From Coprenecus sp949297365 (lineage in GTDB: Bacteria; Bacteroidota; Bacteroidia; Bacteroidales; UBA932): a stretch of 64,000 nucleotides of DNA. Shown piece by piece: positions 33,955 to 43,986 of this stretch. The position numbers and the translations under genes are program-made. The first letter of the stretch is position 1; each line of letters opens with the position of its first letter. Location: positions 1,426,001-1,490,000 of the forward strand of contig OZ006987.1 in the NCBI GenBank assembly GCA_963931055.1, written 5' to 3'. The notes below the pieces were generated by a model. It ran no database searches. It was not told where the DNA came from and was given only the letters and a program-made list of their open reading frames with translations.

Positions 33955-35568
33955 ATGAAAAGATTTTACAGGGCGGCCATGTCTGCTTTGGCTGTTGCCG
34001 CCATTCTTATCGGAGCAGTCTCCTGCAATGAGGATGTTTCCCTGCAGGGAGGCATTGATGACATTTTGCTTTCACGGCACAGTCTGTCATTGACTGTCGG
34101 GGGAGAGTATGAGTTGACATACAGGATTCTGCCTGAAGATGCGGAGACGGACAGCCTTGCAGTCTGGTCCAGCGAGGATGAGTCCGTGGTGACAGTCGAG
34201 GCAGGCCTGGTGACGGCAGTAGGAACAGGTACGGCGGGTATAGTGCTTGAGATTGCCGGTAAGACTGACCGTTGCGAGGTGACGGTGTCCGACATTCAGA
34301 TAGATTCCATAATCCTCAGCGAGACCATGGTCCGGCTTCCGATAGGGGGGACTGTGCAGTTGGAGGCAACTGTAAGTCCAGAGGATGCAGTGTGTGACCT
34401 GAGTTGGAGTTCTGACAATGAGGGTATTGCCTCTGTGGATGAGAACGGCATGGTGACGGCGGTCTCGGAGGGACTGGCGGTGATTCAGGCATCTGCCGGT
34501 GAGGTGTATGCGAAATGCAGTATTGTCGTAGAACCCAAGGAGGTTGAGAATGTCACCGTTGACCCCGGTGAGCTTAATCTGAAAGTCGGAGAGAAGTCTG
34601 AGCTCACATTGACCATAGAGCCTGAGGAACTGGCCGATAGTTATGTTCTTTGGGCATCTGACAATGAGAATGTGGCTACTGTCGCCAACGGCACTGTAAG
34701 CGCGATTTCCGCTGGAGAAGCAGTCATTACCGCAACGGTAGGCGGAATGAGCGCAAGCTGTAATGTCAGCGTGACAAATGTAGAGGTTGAGAGTATTGTC
34801 CTCAACTATACCGAGTATACCCTGAAGGAAGGTGAGACAGTGCAGCTTACAGCAGTTGTCCAACCTGATAACGCGACAGATGCTGATGTCGTCTGGAGTA
34901 CGGGGGACCGAAATGTGGCCGCTGTTTCCAAGGACGGTCTTGTGACAGCAGTCTCTTCAGGGGCGACTGTCATTACGGCCTCGGCCGGAGGTATGGATGC
35001 TGTCTGCACGGTCACGGTGGAGAGCGACGCGCCGGTAGTAGAATGGGAAGTGGGAGACCTGTATGATGTCGAAGGTCATGACAAGGGTATTGTCGCGCTG
35101 GTGTCGGACACTTACATAACTGTCATGCATCTCGAGATAGGTTCTGCGCAGTGGTCGACTGTTATGGTAAATACTGATCTTTGGGATGATTTTACCGGTT
35201 ATGGAAAGGAAGGTACTGAACTTCTCATCCAGTATGCAGAGGAGCATCCAGGAGAGTATCCGGCAGCGGAATGGTGTGCCTCACAGGGCGGAGACTGGTA
35301 TATCCCGTCTGAGACAGAGCTGTTGGAGCTGATGAAAAACCATGAGGCTATCAATGCAGGTCTGGAAGCCAACGGAGGTACTGCCATGACTGTTGAAAAT
35401 GGAGCAAGGTACTGGACCTGCTATGAGTCAGACTTCTCTGCGGAGAATGCAAAATCCGGGTATTTTATGGAGTACGACTGGGATCCTGGCGTTATGTATG
35501 TCACAAATGGCGGCCGGTTGAAGACGGAGACGCATTATGTTATTTTGATTCAGAGAATTGAATTGTAA
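33955..35568 (+). CDS. Lipoprotein with four Big_2-like Ig domains and DUF1566-like C-terminus
   Basis: 537 aa. Lipobox Cys24 (GAVSC) then NED. Four tandem Big_2-type domains of about 80 aa each span residues 35-362, each with a W-S-x-D/G core (VWSSEDESVVTVEAGLVTAV; LSWSSDNEGIASVDENGMV; LWASDNENVATVANGTVSAI; VWSTGDRNVAAVSKDGLVTA) and a closing C-x-V-x-V strand. The C-terminal 170 residues hold the DUF1566/Lcl-like motif GGDWYIPSETELLEL. It lies 12 bp after the previous stop. The array would project the C-terminal domain away from the membrane anchor (inference). Confidence 0.75.
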   Translation: MKRFYRAAMSALAVAAILIGAVSCNEDVSLQGGIDDILLSRHSLSLTVGGEYELTYRILPEDAETDSLAVWSSEDESVVTVEAGLVTAVGTGTAGIVLEIAGKTDRCEVTVSDIQIDSIILSETMVRLPIGGTVQLEATVSPEDAVCDLSWSSDNEGIASVDENGMVTAVSEGLAVIQASAGEVYAKCSIVVEPKEVENVTVDPGELNLKVGEKSELTLTIEPEELADSYVLWASDNENVATVANGTVSAISAGEAVITATVGGMSASCNVSVTNVEVESIVLNYTEYTLKEGETVQLTAVVQPDNATDADVVWSTGDRNVAAVSKDGLVTAVSSGATVITASAGGMDAVCTVTVESDAPVVEWEVGDLYDVEGHDKGIVALVSDTYITVMHLEIGSAQWSTVMVNTDLWDDFTGYGKEGTELLIQYAEEHPGEYPAAEWCASQGGDWYIPSETELLELMKNHEAINAGLEANGGTAMTVENGARYWTCYESDFSAENAKSGYFMEYDWDPGVMYVTNGGRLKTETHYVILIQRIEL

Positions 35569-35599
35569 CGGATTGTCCAACAGTTAAAACTTTTATATT

Positions 35600-36943
35600 A
35601 TGAATACGTTAAAACAATCAGTATACAGTATGTTCCTGTTGACTGCCGGTATCGTTCTGGCAGCATCATGCGGCAATAAAGAAGAGGTGGAGCCTGTGTC
35701 TCATGAAGTCCTTGCCGTTGAGATCAGTCCCGAGTCGGTGACTATCCAGGTAGGTGGAGAAGTGTCATTGGAGGCAGTCGTTTTCCCTGAGTCGATGTCG
35801 GACAGCGCAGTGGTCTGGATGTCTGCTGATGAGAGTATAGCGACAGTGGACGAAACCGGTCTTGTCAAGGCTGTCGGCGAGGGCGTGACCGTTATATCCG
35901 CACGTTGCGGCAACCGTCTGGGACAGTGTGAGGTGACAGTGGTTGAGCCTGTGGTCAAAGATGTTATTCTGAGTGAGACCAATATATCTCTCAGAGTGGA
36001 TGATGTGGATACCCTTACATATGAGGTTGTTCCAGTCAACGTAGGTGAGTATGTGGCCACCTGGAGCTCTGAGGATGAGAAGATAGCATCTGTATCGGAG
36101 GAAGGCTATGTGATGGCCCGCAATGTAGGTAATACAGTCATCACCTTGTCGGTCAACGGTGTTAGTGCATCATGCTATGTCAGTGTGCGTCCTGTCGATG
36201 TGACATCGTTGACTCTTAGTGTCAATGAGCTTACATTGGAAGAAGGGGACAATGAGCTTCTCGTTGCCAATGTGGCCCCGTCCAATGCCACTTACCGTGA
36301 TGTCACATGGGAAAGTTCCGACCTGTCTGTGGCTACTGTGGCTGCAGGAAGAGTGACTGCGCTGAAAGCGGGCAGTGCCGTGATAACTGCCTATTGTGGT
36401 GGCTTGTCGGCATCATGTGATGTGACGGTCACTCAAGTGGAGGGCGTAAGGTATGCGATAGGGGATCTCTATACAGCCCCGGACGGCAACACAGGAGTGG
36501 TGTTCTATATTACGGACAATGGCCGTCACGGCAAGGTTGTCGGATTGCAGGCTACTCCTTTTAACAGCTCGTATTACAGCAGTGAGTCTGTATTCATCGG
36601 GGCGGTAAGCCTGGACAACGGACGTGAGAATACCGAGAAGATACGTCAGTCATCCGCTTATGAGACGTCTTATCCGGGATTTAAGTGGATTGAGGACACA
36701 TATGGTCCGGACTGGTATGTCCCGGCTCAGAATGAGCTGGCTGAGATTATGAGGCACTTCAATGATCTCAGAACGATTATTTCCAATGAGGGCGGTATGT
36801 GGCTCAATGGTATGCAGACATCCTCCACGGAGGTCAATGCCGGAGAGTATGTGCAGGTGAACACGAACTACAGTAACGGTTATACAACGGCCAACACGTC
36901 CAAGAGCGAGGGATATCAGATGGTGGCCGTGTATGAGTTCTAA
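35600..36943 (+). CDS. Lipoprotein with three Big_2-like Ig domains and DUF1566-like C-terminus
   Basis: 447 aa. Lipobox Cys24 (LAASC) then GNKEE. Three Big_2 domains span residues about 36-285 (VWMSADESIATVDETGLV; TWSSEDEKIASVSEEGYV; TWESSDLSVATVAAGRV). The C-terminal domain has GPDWYVPAQNELAEIM, the same motif as in the neighbouring paralogs. It differs from the previous gene by one Ig unit, suggesting change by gain or loss of repeats. 31 bp separates it from the upstream gene and 8 bp from the next, so one transcript is likely. Confidence 0.75.
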   Translation: MNTLKQSVYSMFLLTAGIVLAASCGNKEEVEPVSHEVLAVEISPESVTIQVGGEVSLEAVVFPESMSDSAVVWMSADESIATVDETGLVKAVGEGVTVISARCGNRLGQCEVTVVEPVVKDVILSETNISLRVDDVDTLTYEVVPVNVGEYVATWSSEDEKIASVSEEGYVMARNVGNTVITLSVNGVSASCYVSVRPVDVTSLTLSVNELTLEEGDNELLVANVAPSNATYRDVTWESSDLSVATVAAGRVTALKAGSAVITAYCGGLSASCDVTVTQVEGVRYAIGDLYTAPDGNTGVVFYITDNGRHGKVVGLQATPFNSSYYSSESVFIGAVSLDNGRENTEKIRQSSAYETSYPGFKWIEDTYGPDWYVPAQNELAEIMRHFNDLRTIISNEGGMWLNGMQTSSTEVNAGEYVQVNTNYSNGYTTANTSKSEGYQMVAVYEF

Positions 36944-36951
36944 ATAGCGCT

Positions 36952-38523
36952 ATGGGAAAATCTATATTGGCAATGATGTCCGCCGCGGCGATGGTCTTGT
37001 TCTGCAGCGGATGCGATAATGGGGAGGAGTTTCAGACTCCTCCTTCAGTTGAAGGAATAGTCTTGTCCAGAGACGAGATTGTCCTGGAGAAAGGGCAGAA
37101 GGCCGTGCTGGAATACGTGATACAGCCCGATGGTGCTGTTCCGGAGGGAGAGGTTGTGTGGAGCAGTGACAACGAGACCTGCTGTACGGTCTCCGGCGGT
37201 GAGGTACTGGCTGTCTCCAATGGAACGGCCAGCATATTGGTCTCGCTAGACGGGTTCAGCGACACCTGCGCCGTTACAGTGACCCCCGTAGTGGTGGAGT
37301 CAGTAATACTCAGTGACAGTGTCATAACTCTCATGCCGGGAGATACTCATCAGCTTGAGGCTGTCGTGACACCTGAGGACGCGGAATATGTTCCGGAATG
37401 GACAACGGCGGACAACACTGTCGCCGGGATAAGTGACGCGGGACTTGTGACTGCCATTGCCGTAGGTGAGACAGTGGTGACATTTACTGCAGGAGACAAG
37501 AGCGCCTCATGCAGGGTGACAGTAGAACCGGTGGAGGTGGAGGAGGTTGTTCTCAGTGAGACGCAGCTGACTCTTAGAATAGGAGAGTCTGTGGAACTTA
37601 CGGTAGAAGTGCTGCCTGAGGATGCTGAGAACAGGACTGTCAGCTGGAGTTCTTCAGATGCCGGAGTGGCTGCCGTCGACAACGGGGTCGTGACTGCCGT
37701 GGGAGCAGGTCAGGCTGTTGTCAGTGCGTCTGCCGGTGGGGTGACGGCGGAATGTCACGTGACTGTCAATCCTGTGGAGGCCGAGAGCATAACCCTTTCT
37801 GTCAATGAGCGCAACTTGTATGTAGGGGAGACATATGTCCTTACGGCAGTGATTCTGCCAGAGAATACGACTGACAAGACGGTTGTATGGAGTGTGGACG
37901 ATCCGTCTGTGGTCTCTGTGGATAACGGAGTGATCACCGCACTTGCAGAAGGGGACGCGACAGTAACGGCATCGGTCGGGACCGTCAGTGCAGACTGCCA
38001 TGTGACTGTTGAGGCGAAAGGGGAGATTAAGTCTGACTGGACGGTGGGAGAGCTTTTCGATGTCAGTGGTTATGGCAGGGGAATCGTGTTCGAGGCCTCT
38101 ACTGACCATATCAAGGTGGTGTCCATAGACCAGGCATTCCTTTCATGGGCAGTCAATCCGTTGTATACTTCGGGTTATACGGATTATGAGGCGGTGGACT
38201 GCACTGAGGGCAATGCGGCGCTAGCTGCGGCTGAGGCAGCGCATCCGGGCAATTTCCCCGCTTATGAGTGGTGTGCGGAGAAGGGATCCGGGTGGGGACT
38301 ACCTACAAGAAAAGAGTGTGAGGTCCTGTATAGAGACGTGCGGTCCGTGGTGGAGTCCGCTGTTATTGATTCCGGAGGCTCTGCTTTCCCTGACGAGTGC
38401 TGGACTTGCATAGAGGATAGCGTATTCGGCCCGAGTTATGCTTATACGTGGGGACTGTATGACGTTAAGCTTAAAACGGAAGAAACCGGTGTTCTGGCCG
38501 TTCTGTTGGTTCAATTGCAATAA
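36952..38523 (+). CDS. Lipoprotein with four Big_2-like Ig domains and DUF1566-like C-terminus
   Basis: 523 aa. Lipobox Cys21 (FCSGC) then DNGEE. Four Big_2 domains span residues about 34-358 (VWSSDNETCCTVSGGEV; EWTTADNTVAGISDAGLV; SWSSSDAGVAAVDNGVV; VWSVDDPSVVSVDNGVI). The C-terminal domain has GSGWGLPTRKECEVL at the DUF1566-like position. Third consecutive member of this subfamily; the three proteins share architecture but are well diverged, so the duplications are not recent. 10 bp before the next gene. Confidence 0.75.
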   Translation: MGKSILAMMSAAAMVLFCSGCDNGEEFQTPPSVEGIVLSRDEIVLEKGQKAVLEYVIQPDGAVPEGEVVWSSDNETCCTVSGGEVLAVSNGTASILVSLDGFSDTCAVTVTPVVVESVILSDSVITLMPGDTHQLEAVVTPEDAEYVPEWTTADNTVAGISDAGLVTAIAVGETVVTFTAGDKSASCRVTVEPVEVEEVVLSETQLTLRIGESVELTVEVLPEDAENRTVSWSSSDAGVAAVDNGVVTAVGAGQAVVSASAGGVTAECHVTVNPVEAESITLSVNERNLYVGETYVLTAVILPENTTDKTVVWSVDDPSVVSVDNGVITALAEGDATVTASVGTVSADCHVTVEAKGEIKSDWTVGELFDVSGYGRGIVFEASTDHIKVVSIDQAFLSWAVNPLYTSGYTDYEAVDCTEGNAALAAAEAAHPGNFPAYEWCAEKGSGWGLPTRKECEVLYRDVRSVVESAVIDSGGSAFPDECWTCIEDSVFGPSYAYTWGLYDVKLKTEETGVLAVLLVQLQ

Positions 38524-38533
38524 AAACTGAGAG

Positions 38534-40708
38534 ATGAGAGCAGGAACATTCATATCCTTGTTTTTTTCAGTGCTTCTGTGTGTCTCAGGATGCACGGATA
38601 ACGGAGAGGGCGTGGATACCAAGGCGAAAATCAAAATCGGCACAATAGGAGATGTGCCTGCCGTAGGCGGGCGCTTCTCTCTCTCGTGTACAGTAGAGGG
38701 TGGATTGGAGACCGTACTGGTACCGTCTTCTGATGCCTCATGGTTGGACTCATTGGAATGCGACGGCGGAGAACTGTCTTTCTCGGTCGGACCTAATAAA
38801 ACGGACTCTGAGCGCGAGGCGGATATTACCGTGTCCGGAGACGGATGCGAGGAGGCCGTACTGCACATCCGGCAGAATAAGGCGGATTTCGAACTTTTTG
38901 TGGATATTGTGCTTACGGAGAATGAGGAGTATTCAGTTTCAGCCTCCTTTTATCCCGATGACGACACGTCTTCTTACTATACGGGCATTGTAATGGCCGA
39001 TGAGTTGGCCGGGTATCCGGACGGAGCCTCGTTCGTAGAAGAGATTCTGGCCACTCTTGAGGCACAGGCTGAGGATGCGGGCATATATCTGACAACTCTG
39101 CTCAAACGCAGTATTGTGACTGGGGAGTCTGAGCGCGTGTTTGACCGGCTTCAGCCGGGAGTCACATACAGTGTATATGCCTTTTCCCTTGATGTGATGG
39201 GCAAGTCGGAAGGGGTGGTGTTCCATGAGGACTATACCGCTCCGGAGGCATGGTATCCTGATGCTGTATACGATATCGAGGTGACTGGGAGTACTATGTC
39301 GTCAATCACGGTGAGAGTGGAACCGTCGGAACCTGAATTCCCGTACATGCTGGATGTCATTGCCATGACGGAGTATGAGTCGGAGTATGGAGGCAATGCC
39401 GACAGACTGGCGGCAGCGGTAATAGCCGATACTCAGAATATTATCGATTATTACAACAGTATGGGACTGTCGTTTTCTTTCAGTGATTTCACCAGGACAG
39501 GCACGTTGGCTGCGGCAGTCATGGAGAATCTGATTCCGGGTACGGAGTATTTCATATATGCGTTCGGTCTGGATGAAAGCGGTCTCATTCTTACAAAGGT
39601 GTCGGGAATATCCCATAGTACCGAGGATGTGGTCATAACGGATGACTGCAAGTTTAAGATATCTTTCAGTGATGTCCGTTCTTCGGATTTTGACGTGTCC
39701 GTGTCTCCTTCCAATCCGGATACACGCTGGTGGATACAACTGTCACTAAGTGGAATACTTGACTCCAACACGCCTGACGAGGTGGCTGCAATGTTTATCA
39801 ATATGGCGCAGCAGAGCGGCATGGACTGGGAGACATCCTCGCAGATACGTACAGGCGGGCATACTTTGGACACTTATACGGATCTTAATTATGCTCCGTT
39901 CGAGGCCGATACTGAGTATACCGTGTTTGTTTTTGGAGTCAACAGTGCTGGTGAGCGGACGACAGAAGTGGCATTCGCATCCTGTACGACCGGCTCCCCT
40001 GAAAGTTCCTCTATGACTATTGACATAGATATAAGTGGCATAGGTCCGTCTACAGCCAATATAAGATGCACTCCGTCTACCGATGATGAGTTCTATTATT
40101 CCTATGTGATACCGTATGAGGAGTATTCGTACTTTTCTGATGACGTGGATTTTATGAATTATGTGATTGAGCAGGCGGAAATGGACGGCACGATGGAGCT
40201 GGTCAGAGGACTCTATGAATATACCGTGGACGGATATTATCTTCGTTCGGATACAGAATATACGGCATTTGCATTTGGATACAGCGGAGGTGTGACCACC
40301 CCTCTTTTCCAGGAGGGATTCCGTACTCTGAAAAGGGAGTTCAGCAGTGCTTCTATGGAGATATCGTATACCGTAATGGACGGTAATGATATCTACCTTC
40401 AGGATACTGTCAGGAATTATGACTTTAAAGATATGGCGGCTGTCGTCTTCTCCATAAGTCCCTCCGAGGATGCCGGCTCATGGTACTTCAGCGGTTTCGG
40501 AAACTCATTGAGTTACATGCAGGCGCTTGATACGGAGGAACTTATCTACAGTATCCGCAGTAACGGGCGAGCCAATTACAACAAGACCAGTGTAATGTAT
40601 GCCGTACCGTGGAATTCTAGGCTCTGCGGTGCCGGTTTCGCCATGGACAGCGAAGGCAGGGAAGGAGAACCAGTACTGATAGAGGCAGTGATTCCCTCTC
40701 AGATTTAA
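38534..40708 (+). CDS. Large exported lipoprotein with long beta repeats
   Basis: 724 aa. Lipobox Cys20 (CVSGC). A short BACON-like N-terminal domain (about 32-118: DASWLDSLE, LSFSVGPNKTDSEREADITV, LHIRQNKA) is followed by four repeats like those of the 31654 protein (closing strands YSVYAFSLD, YFIYAFGLD, YTVFVFGVN, YTAFAFGYS) and the shared C-terminal domain with SEDAGSWYFSGFGNSL. It is a paralog of the first gene of the cluster. 25 bp separates it from the next gene. No catalytic signature. Confidence 0.75.
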   Translation: MRAGTFISLFFSVLLCVSGCTDNGEGVDTKAKIKIGTIGDVPAVGGRFSLSCTVEGGLETVLVPSSDASWLDSLECDGGELSFSVGPNKTDSEREADITVSGDGCEEAVLHIRQNKADFELFVDIVLTENEEYSVSASFYPDDDTSSYYTGIVMADELAGYPDGASFVEEILATLEAQAEDAGIYLTTLLKRSIVTGESERVFDRLQPGVTYSVYAFSLDVMGKSEGVVFHEDYTAPEAWYPDAVYDIEVTGSTMSSITVRVEPSEPEFPYMLDVIAMTEYESEYGGNADRLAAAVIADTQNIIDYYNSMGLSFSFSDFTRTGTLAAAVMENLIPGTEYFIYAFGLDESGLILTKVSGISHSTEDVVITDDCKFKISFSDVRSSDFDVSVSPSNPDTRWWIQLSLSGILDSNTPDEVAAMFINMAQQSGMDWETSSQIRTGGHTLDTYTDLNYAPFEADTEYTVFVFGVNSAGERTTEVAFASCTTGSPESSSMTIDIDISGIGPSTANIRCTPSTDDEFYYSYVIPYEEYSYFSDDVDFMNYVIEQAEMDGTMELVRGLYEYTVDGYYLRSDTEYTAFAFGYSGGVTTPLFQEGFRTLKREFSSASMEISYTVMDGNDIYLQDTVRNYDFKDMAAVVFSISPSEDAGSWYFSGFGNSLSYMQALDTEELIYSIRSNGRANYNKTSVMYAVPWNSRLCGAGFAMDSEGREGEPVLIEAVIPSQI

Positions 40709-40733
40709 CTGAATATAAACACTTTCAATTTAT

Positions 40734-43529
40734 ATGAAACGAATATCTATTAAGACAATCATCGCTCTGACAGCAACTGTGTCAGTGCTTGCAGGATGCC
40801 GGGAGGACACAGGCAATGTGCTCAGCGTAATCAATGTGGAGGAGCAGATGTCCATCTCCTACGAAGGTGGAGAGAATGTAATCAAATATACAATCGAGAA
40901 TCCTGTGGACGGTCTGACGCCCCTGGCCGAGTCCGATCAGGAATGGTTGCATTCATTTGAGTATGACGTTCCCGGAGAGATTCATTTTCAGGCAGAACCG
41001 AACATGAACAACGGAGCGCGTACGGCTAATGTGACCGTGTCGTATGAGGGCGCGGAACAGGTAATAGTGACGGTACGGCAGCTTACTTCTGCCGATGCAG
41101 GAGATGCAGTGATAACCCTGCTGACGGAGTCGCCGGTGAGTGTTCCTGCGACAGGAGGAGATATCGCTATAGAGTATAGGATTGACAACTACCTGGACGG
41201 TACTGAGATAGAAGTCTCATGTGATGAGACCTGGGCTCAGGACTACGATACTCCTGAGTACGGTAAGGTCATGGTCCATACGCAGATCAACTTCAATACT
41301 GCTCCTAGGACGGCAGTACTCACACTGTCCTATCCAGGTGCGGAACCTGTGACTGTTCAGCTGGAGCAGGATGCCATTGCCGGTGAACCGCCTTTCACTA
41401 TCGTTGTTGACAGTATAACGGAGACACAGGTCAATGTGTACTGGATGCCTGATGACAAGGAGATGACCTATGCCAACGGTCTGGCTCCCAAGTCATATAT
41501 GGATGAGTACGAGGGTAATGAGTCGGAGTATATCGAGGATGAGATACTCAATTTCCGTTATCAGGCCGAACAGTCAGGTATGTCTCTCGAGGAGTATCTG
41601 AGCAAGGTCCTGCGTCTGGGTGACGTGGGAGTCAAGTGGTCTAATCTGGAACCGGCTACCGAATACTGTGCGTTTGCTTTCGCATTGGAGACTACTGGAG
41701 AGCCTCTCTCAGGACTTGCGGTCGAGCGTTTTCAGACCAGAAAAGTAGACCAGTTGGACTGCACATTCTCATTCGAGGATGCCGGGACTACCGCAACCTC
41801 ACTTAAGGTGAGGGTCATCCCGGACAATCCTAATGTCAGATACTATACCGGCATAGTGGCAAAAAGTGAGTATGACGCATGGGAGAGCGATGAGGCAATG
41901 ATGAATCTGATATCGGATGAAATAGAGGACTGGATCTGGATCTATCAGCAGAACCCTCAGCTTGGCATTACCGCCACTTGGAGTGACTATACAGAGATCG
42001 GCATCAGCGAGGTGGAGGCAGAAAAGCTTTTCTCGTCCACTGGCTATTATGCGTATGCTTTCGGCCTTGACGAGGGCCTCATAACCACCAATCTTCAGAA
42101 GCAGCTGTTTACAACTGAGGAAGTGGATATTACCGATAACTGTACTTTCGACGTGGATGTCCATGCGTCAGCCTCGTATATGGCCGATATGAAGATAGAG
42201 CCTTCTAACAATTCGACCCGTTACTATGTGGAAGTGGTGGAAAGTTCTGTTGCCGTGCAGTACAGTCCTGACGACATGGCCACATTGATGCTGAACTCGG
42301 CTGTTGAGAGCGGCATACTTGATACGTACACTTATTCCGGGACGCAAAGCCTCAATACCCTGTATGATATGGACGTTGCTCCTCTCACACCGTCTACGGA
42401 CTTCACTGTGTTCATATTCGGCGTGGATAACGGATGCAGGACTACCCATGTGGCCACGTCACAGTTCAGGACCGGGCCGCTGCAGCCTTCCTCCATTACA
42501 TTTGACCTCTCAGTCACGGATGTGACCACTTCATCTGTAACCATACAGTGTACGCCTTCCAACAACAATGAATACTATGTCATGGGCTGTATCTCCGTAG
42601 ACCAGTACGGCGACTATGGCAGTGATGAGGCTTTCATGCAGGCTGTAGTGGATTATCACGTACAGAGTCTGTTCGGTATCTATGGAAGTGTGGGCTGTAT
42701 GGGAGAGATAGAGAGAAATACCACGAATGATATCTTTTATGGGAATATTCAGGCGCAGACAGAGTATTATGCTTTTGCTTTCGGTTATATGGGAGATGTG
42801 ACTACGGGACTGACCAAGATACGTTTCTCAACCTCCGGCAAGGTGTACAGCCAGGCTGATGTGACCATGGAATGCGAGCTTATCAACGGTGCCGACCTGT
42901 ATTACGAGGACCCTTACAGGTATCCGTATGAGGATTACTACAATTTCGCCGTATTTGACTTTACGTTTACTCCCAATCAATATGCGGACGGTTGGTATTT
43001 CGCCACTATCAACAATGCTTCCATCGATGAGGTGATGCGTATGGATGAGCAGGAACTTATCGATATCATCCGCAATCAGGGGGATTACAAGCCCCTTACA
43101 GCGAGAAGAAGAGAGTATTGGTATACCACAATAGTCGCAGTGGTCCTGCCTGTGGACAGGTACGGAGAGTACGGACAGATGCGCATAGAGGAGTTCTATG
43201 CAGATCCGGTCGCTGCGGGGGCACTGTCTCCTGCTGCATCGTGGCGCGGAACGGCAGGCGGCTTTATGCCTTCCGTTCAGCCGATGGGCGCTGTGCCTCA
43301 GGAAACATCGGGACTAAGGGCATGGGACGGCTCAGAACTCGGAGAGATTTCCGACAGTAATGCCGGTGAGGCTGCAGGGACGGTGGCAATGACACTCAGA
43401 GAGGCTGAGGATGCCATGCGCGGATATCTTATGAGACGTTTCCAGATAAATGACATGCCTGAAGCCATGCGCTTACCTGTGCCTGTGGAAAGGCCTGTCT
43501 ATGTCTGGGAGAAAATCGGTCGGAAATGA
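40734..43529 (+). CDS. Very large exported lipoprotein with two BACON-like domains and long beta repeats
   Basis: 931 aa. Lipobox Cys22 (VLAGC) then RED. Two BACON-like domains lie at about 35-120 and 125-215 (TIENPVDGL, QEWLHSFE; RIDNYLDGTEIEV, ETWAQDYD). Four repeats follow (closing strands YCAFAFALE, YYAYAFGLD, FTVFIFGVD, YYAFAFGYM), then the shared C-terminal domain (PNQYADGWYFATINN). A final Ala/Gly/Pro-rich linker and a short basic tail (MRGYLMRRFQ) are unique to this paralog. The stop overlaps the next start by 4 bp (ATGA at 43526-43529). Confidence 0.75.
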   Translation: MKRISIKTIIALTATVSVLAGCREDTGNVLSVINVEEQMSISYEGGENVIKYTIENPVDGLTPLAESDQEWLHSFEYDVPGEIHFQAEPNMNNGARTANVTVSYEGAEQVIVTVRQLTSADAGDAVITLLTESPVSVPATGGDIAIEYRIDNYLDGTEIEVSCDETWAQDYDTPEYGKVMVHTQINFNTAPRTAVLTLSYPGAEPVTVQLEQDAIAGEPPFTIVVDSITETQVNVYWMPDDKEMTYANGLAPKSYMDEYEGNESEYIEDEILNFRYQAEQSGMSLEEYLSKVLRLGDVGVKWSNLEPATEYCAFAFALETTGEPLSGLAVERFQTRKVDQLDCTFSFEDAGTTATSLKVRVIPDNPNVRYYTGIVAKSEYDAWESDEAMMNLISDEIEDWIWIYQQNPQLGITATWSDYTEIGISEVEAEKLFSSTGYYAYAFGLDEGLITTNLQKQLFTTEEVDITDNCTFDVDVHASASYMADMKIEPSNNSTRYYVEVVESSVAVQYSPDDMATLMLNSAVESGILDTYTYSGTQSLNTLYDMDVAPLTPSTDFTVFIFGVDNGCRTTHVATSQFRTGPLQPSSITFDLSVTDVTTSSVTIQCTPSNNNEYYVMGCISVDQYGDYGSDEAFMQAVVDYHVQSLFGIYGSVGCMGEIERNTTNDIFYGNIQAQTEYYAFAFGYMGDVTTGLTKIRFSTSGKVYSQADVTMECELINGADLYYEDPYRYPYEDYYNFAVFDFTFTPNQYADGWYFATINNASIDEVMRMDEQELIDIIRNQGDYKPLTARRREYWYTTIVAVVLPVDRYGEYGQMRIEEFYADPVAAGALSPAASWRGTAGGFMPSVQPMGAVPQETSGLRAWDGSELGEISDSNAGEAAGTVAMTLREAEDAMRGYLMRRFQINDMPEAMRLPVPVERPVYVWEKIGRK

Positions 43530-43986
43530 GAACAGAACGGTTGTTGTCTTATATATGCTGCATCGGTGCGTTCATCCTGTATGGATGCGCCGATGGCGGC
43601 ATAGATGATGGTGCAGATGAGAACCCTTCATCCGGAACGCAGGAGCAGCTGGCTCCGCCTGTGCTTGTCCCGGGAGATGTCACAACAACATCCATCAGTG
43701 TGGGCTGGAGTGCTGTGGACAATGCGTCAGGGTATGCCTGCAGAGTGAATGAAGGAGAGGAAACGGTGACAGACTCTGTCTCATGGACTGTCACCGGGCT
43801 GGAGTCTGGAACGCGTTATCGGATAAGCGTCCGGGCCTTGGGTGATGGTGGCAGATACGGTGACTCTCCATGGTCTGATATAGAACTTTCCACAGATGAG
43901 GCCGGAATGTTCGCATTTTCGTTTCGCAGGACTGGCGACAGTTTTTACTGCAAAGTTGTTCCGCAGGATAGTGAGCTGCCTTACTA

